DNA from: Bacteroides mediterraneensis
GTDB lineage: Bacteria > Bacteroidota > Bacteroidia > Bacteroidales > Bacteroidaceae
Assembly: GCF_016900355.1 (NCBI RefSeq)
Contig: NZ_JACJKA010000002.1
Span: 1-64,000 of the forward strand
Direction: 5' to 3'
DNA length: 64,000 nucleotides
The notes under the pieces are model-generated. The model was given only the letters and a program-made list of their open reading frames with translations, did not search any database and was not told the origin of the DNA. Shown here piece after piece: positions 62,650 through 64,000 of this stretch; within the stretch, counting starts at the first letter, position 1, and every line of letters begins with the position of its first letter. A program made the position numbers and the translations under genes.

Positions 62650-64000
62650 TCAGCGGACAGCCATCGTGGCTTTTTTCAGCCATTCTTTTTGTTCCTGAGG
62701 CAGGAGCGGAGAAAGTGATGTGTACACCTGCTGGTGATAATTGTTCAGCCATTCCTTTTCTTCCGGACTGAGCAATTCCGGGAGGAGTGGTTTAAGGTCG
62801 ATAGGGCACAAGGTGAGTGGTTCAAATTTGTAGAACTCACCAAATTCCGTCGTCTGGTCGTTGACAATCAACATGGTGTTTTCTGTACGTACTCCGTAGC
62901 GTCCGGCTTTGTACACACCCGGTTCGTTGGTTACCGTCATTCCCGGCAGGAGCAAGGCCGGCATGTGGTTCATGCGGAACTGATGAGGCCCTTCGTGTAC
63001 ATTGAGGAAGTGGCCGACTCCATGTCCTGTTCCATGTCCGTAGTTCATACCTTCTTTCCAAATGAACTGACGAGCCAGCACATCCAGTTGTGTACCACAG
63101 GTTCCATACGGGAAGTGAGCCATGGAAAGCTGGATAAATCCTTTCAAAATGAGTGTATAATCTTTCTTTTGGTCTTCGGTGACAGGTCCCAGGGAGATGG
63201 TACGGGTAATATCCGTGGTGCCATCCAGGTATTGTGCGCCACTGTCGAGCAGCAAGAAGCCTTCCGGCTGAAGTGTGGCGGCCGTTTCTTGTGTGGCTTC
63301 ATAGTGTACGATGGCTCCATGTGCCTGATATCCGGCAATGGTATCGAAGCTGATACCTTTGAAGTCTTTTTGGGCAGCGCGGAACTCATACAGCTTTTGG
63401 TCGATGGTGATTTCAGTTTCTTTTCCGCTCTTTACTGCCTCTTCCAGCCAGCAAAGGAAATGTACCATAGCTACACCGTCGCGCAGCATCGCCTGATGGA
63501 AACCGGCAATTTCCGTGTCATTTTTAATGGCTTTCATATATAAAACCGGAGAATCGTGGAGCACAACCTGGCTGTGACGACTGGCCGCCTGATAAAGGGC
63601 ATAATTGGTAGAGCCGGAAAGTTGCAGGTTCTCTTCCTTATATTCTTCCAGGTCCTTCTCAACCTGTGAGTAGGCTTTGATTTGTATATGGTGTCCTGTG
63701 AGGTAACTTCGGGTTTCTTCCGTCAGCTTGTCGGGATGGATATACAAGGTGGCAGAGGTGGAGGTAATCAGCAGGTAACTGACAAATACTGGATTACAGT
63801 GCACGTCGGTACCGCGCATGTTCAAAACCCAGGCAATTTCGTCCAAGGCTGAAACCAGCAAACCTTTTGTCCCTTCTTTTTCCAGGGACTTTCTGATACG
63901 ATCAATTTTGTGGTCGCACGATTCACCACTATATTCCAAGGGAAGAACGAAAGGCGGGTCGAGCGGCAGAGAAGGTCTGTCTTTCCATAATGTACGGAAC
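62650..64000 (-). CDS. Aminopeptidase P family (M24) metallopeptidase, partial
   Basis: The frame is open to the right edge, so the N-terminus is outside; the TTG at 63939 is not the real start, since the codons before it (LWKDRPSLPLDPPFV) fit the family. Metal ligands are visible: LLLDSGAQYLDGTTDITRTI (two Asp), GHGTGHGVGHFLNVHEGPH (His), TNEPGVYKAGRYGVRTENTMLIV (two Glu). This is the three-domain aminopeptidase P/XPNPEP1 type that removes N-terminal residues before proline. About 450 codons are in the window. Confidence 0.93.
   Translation of the reverse strand, partial: FRTLWKDRPSLPLDPPFVLPLEYSGESCDHKIDRIRKSLEKEGTKGLLVSALDEIAWVLNMRGTDVHCNPVFVSYLLITSTSATLYIHPDKLTEETRSYLTGHHIQIKAYSQVEKDLEEYKEENLQLSGSTNYALYQAASRHSQVVLHDSPVLYMKAIKNDTEIAGFHQAMLRDGVAMVHFLCWLEEAVKSGKETEITIDQKLYEFRAAQKDFKGISFDTIAGYQAHGAIVHYEATQETAATLQPEGFLLLDSGAQYLDGTTDITRTISLGPVTEDQKKDYTLILKGFIQLSMAHFPYGTCGTQLDVLARQFIWKEGMNYGHGTGHGVGHFLNVHEGPHQFRMNHMPALLLPGMTVTNEPGVYKAGRYGVRTENTMLIVNDQTTEFGEFYKFEPLTLCPIDLKPLLPELLSPEEKEWLNNYHQQVYTSLSPLLPQEQKEWLKKATMAVR

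Noticed and set aside
63939..63939. TTG at 63939 as the start of the M24 peptidase
   Set aside because: The frame continues upstream to the window edge with family-like residues, so the gene is simply truncated by the window.

Overview
The window looks like a piece of a Bacteroides/Phocaeicola-type chromosome (order Bacteroidales). The evidence is the recurring Bacteroidetes promoter form (TTTG, about 19-21 bp, TAnnTTTG), weak or absent Shine-Dalgarno sequences, conjugative-transposon-type tyrosine integrases, AraC and HU-HIG regulators, an exported GH92 mannosidase, single-domain arabinose-5-phosphate isomerase and the core gene order rimP-nusA-infB-cvpA-sufBCDS. I could not assign a species.

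Region 1 (1 to about 14.2 kb) is one end of an integrated mobilizable element next to a tRNA-Phe gene. Reading left to right it holds: a very large restriction-modification protein (GIY-YIG-like, DEAH helicase and N6-adenine methylase regions, cut by the window edge); a second methylase-like protein; a 179-bp segment bounded by perfect 17-bp inverted repeats that contains a promoter; a tyrosine recombinase of the DNA-invertase type; a membrane mobilization protein; a MOB-type relaxase; a MobC-like protein; a hairpin-rich candidate oriT; a DUF3408 protein; two excisionase-like HTH proteins; an AbiEi/AbiEii type IV toxin-antitoxin pair with a clear operator; and a CTn-type integrase beside tRNA-Phe. 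The main result is that this element appears to carry a phase-variable restriction-modification system: the promoter of the R-M genes lies inside an invertible segment, and its likely invertase is the last gene of the mobilization operon.

Region 2 (14.3-19.3 kb) is a leftward operon sppA-lpxK-purine nucleoside phosphorylase-thiL. Region 3 (19.3-22.6 kb) is korAB (2-oxoacid:ferredoxin oxidoreductase), preceded by five 16-bp palindromes spaced exactly 22 bp apart. Region 4 (22.7-46.6 kb) holds mostly single metabolic, envelope and regulatory genes: GH92, upp, pckA, a lipoprotein nitroreductase, an LTA-synthase-like transferase, rnhA, argS, two AraC-type regulators, an M16 protease, a LOG-family protein, kdsD, ndk, a NarL-type two-component pair, comM, two lipoproteins and xerD.

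Region 5 (46.7-51.5 kb) is aroQ-pyk-O-methyltransferase-rbfA, an FtsX-type permease, and a convergent HU-HIG DNA-binding protein with its own phased palindrome array and a 10-bp tandem repeat upstream. Region 6 (51.8-64 kb) has tRNA-Phe and tRNA-Pro back to back, the translation operon rimP-nusA-infB, a REP-like palindrome, cvpA, the sufBCDS iron-sulfur cluster operon, and a partial aminopeptidase P gene running off the right edge.
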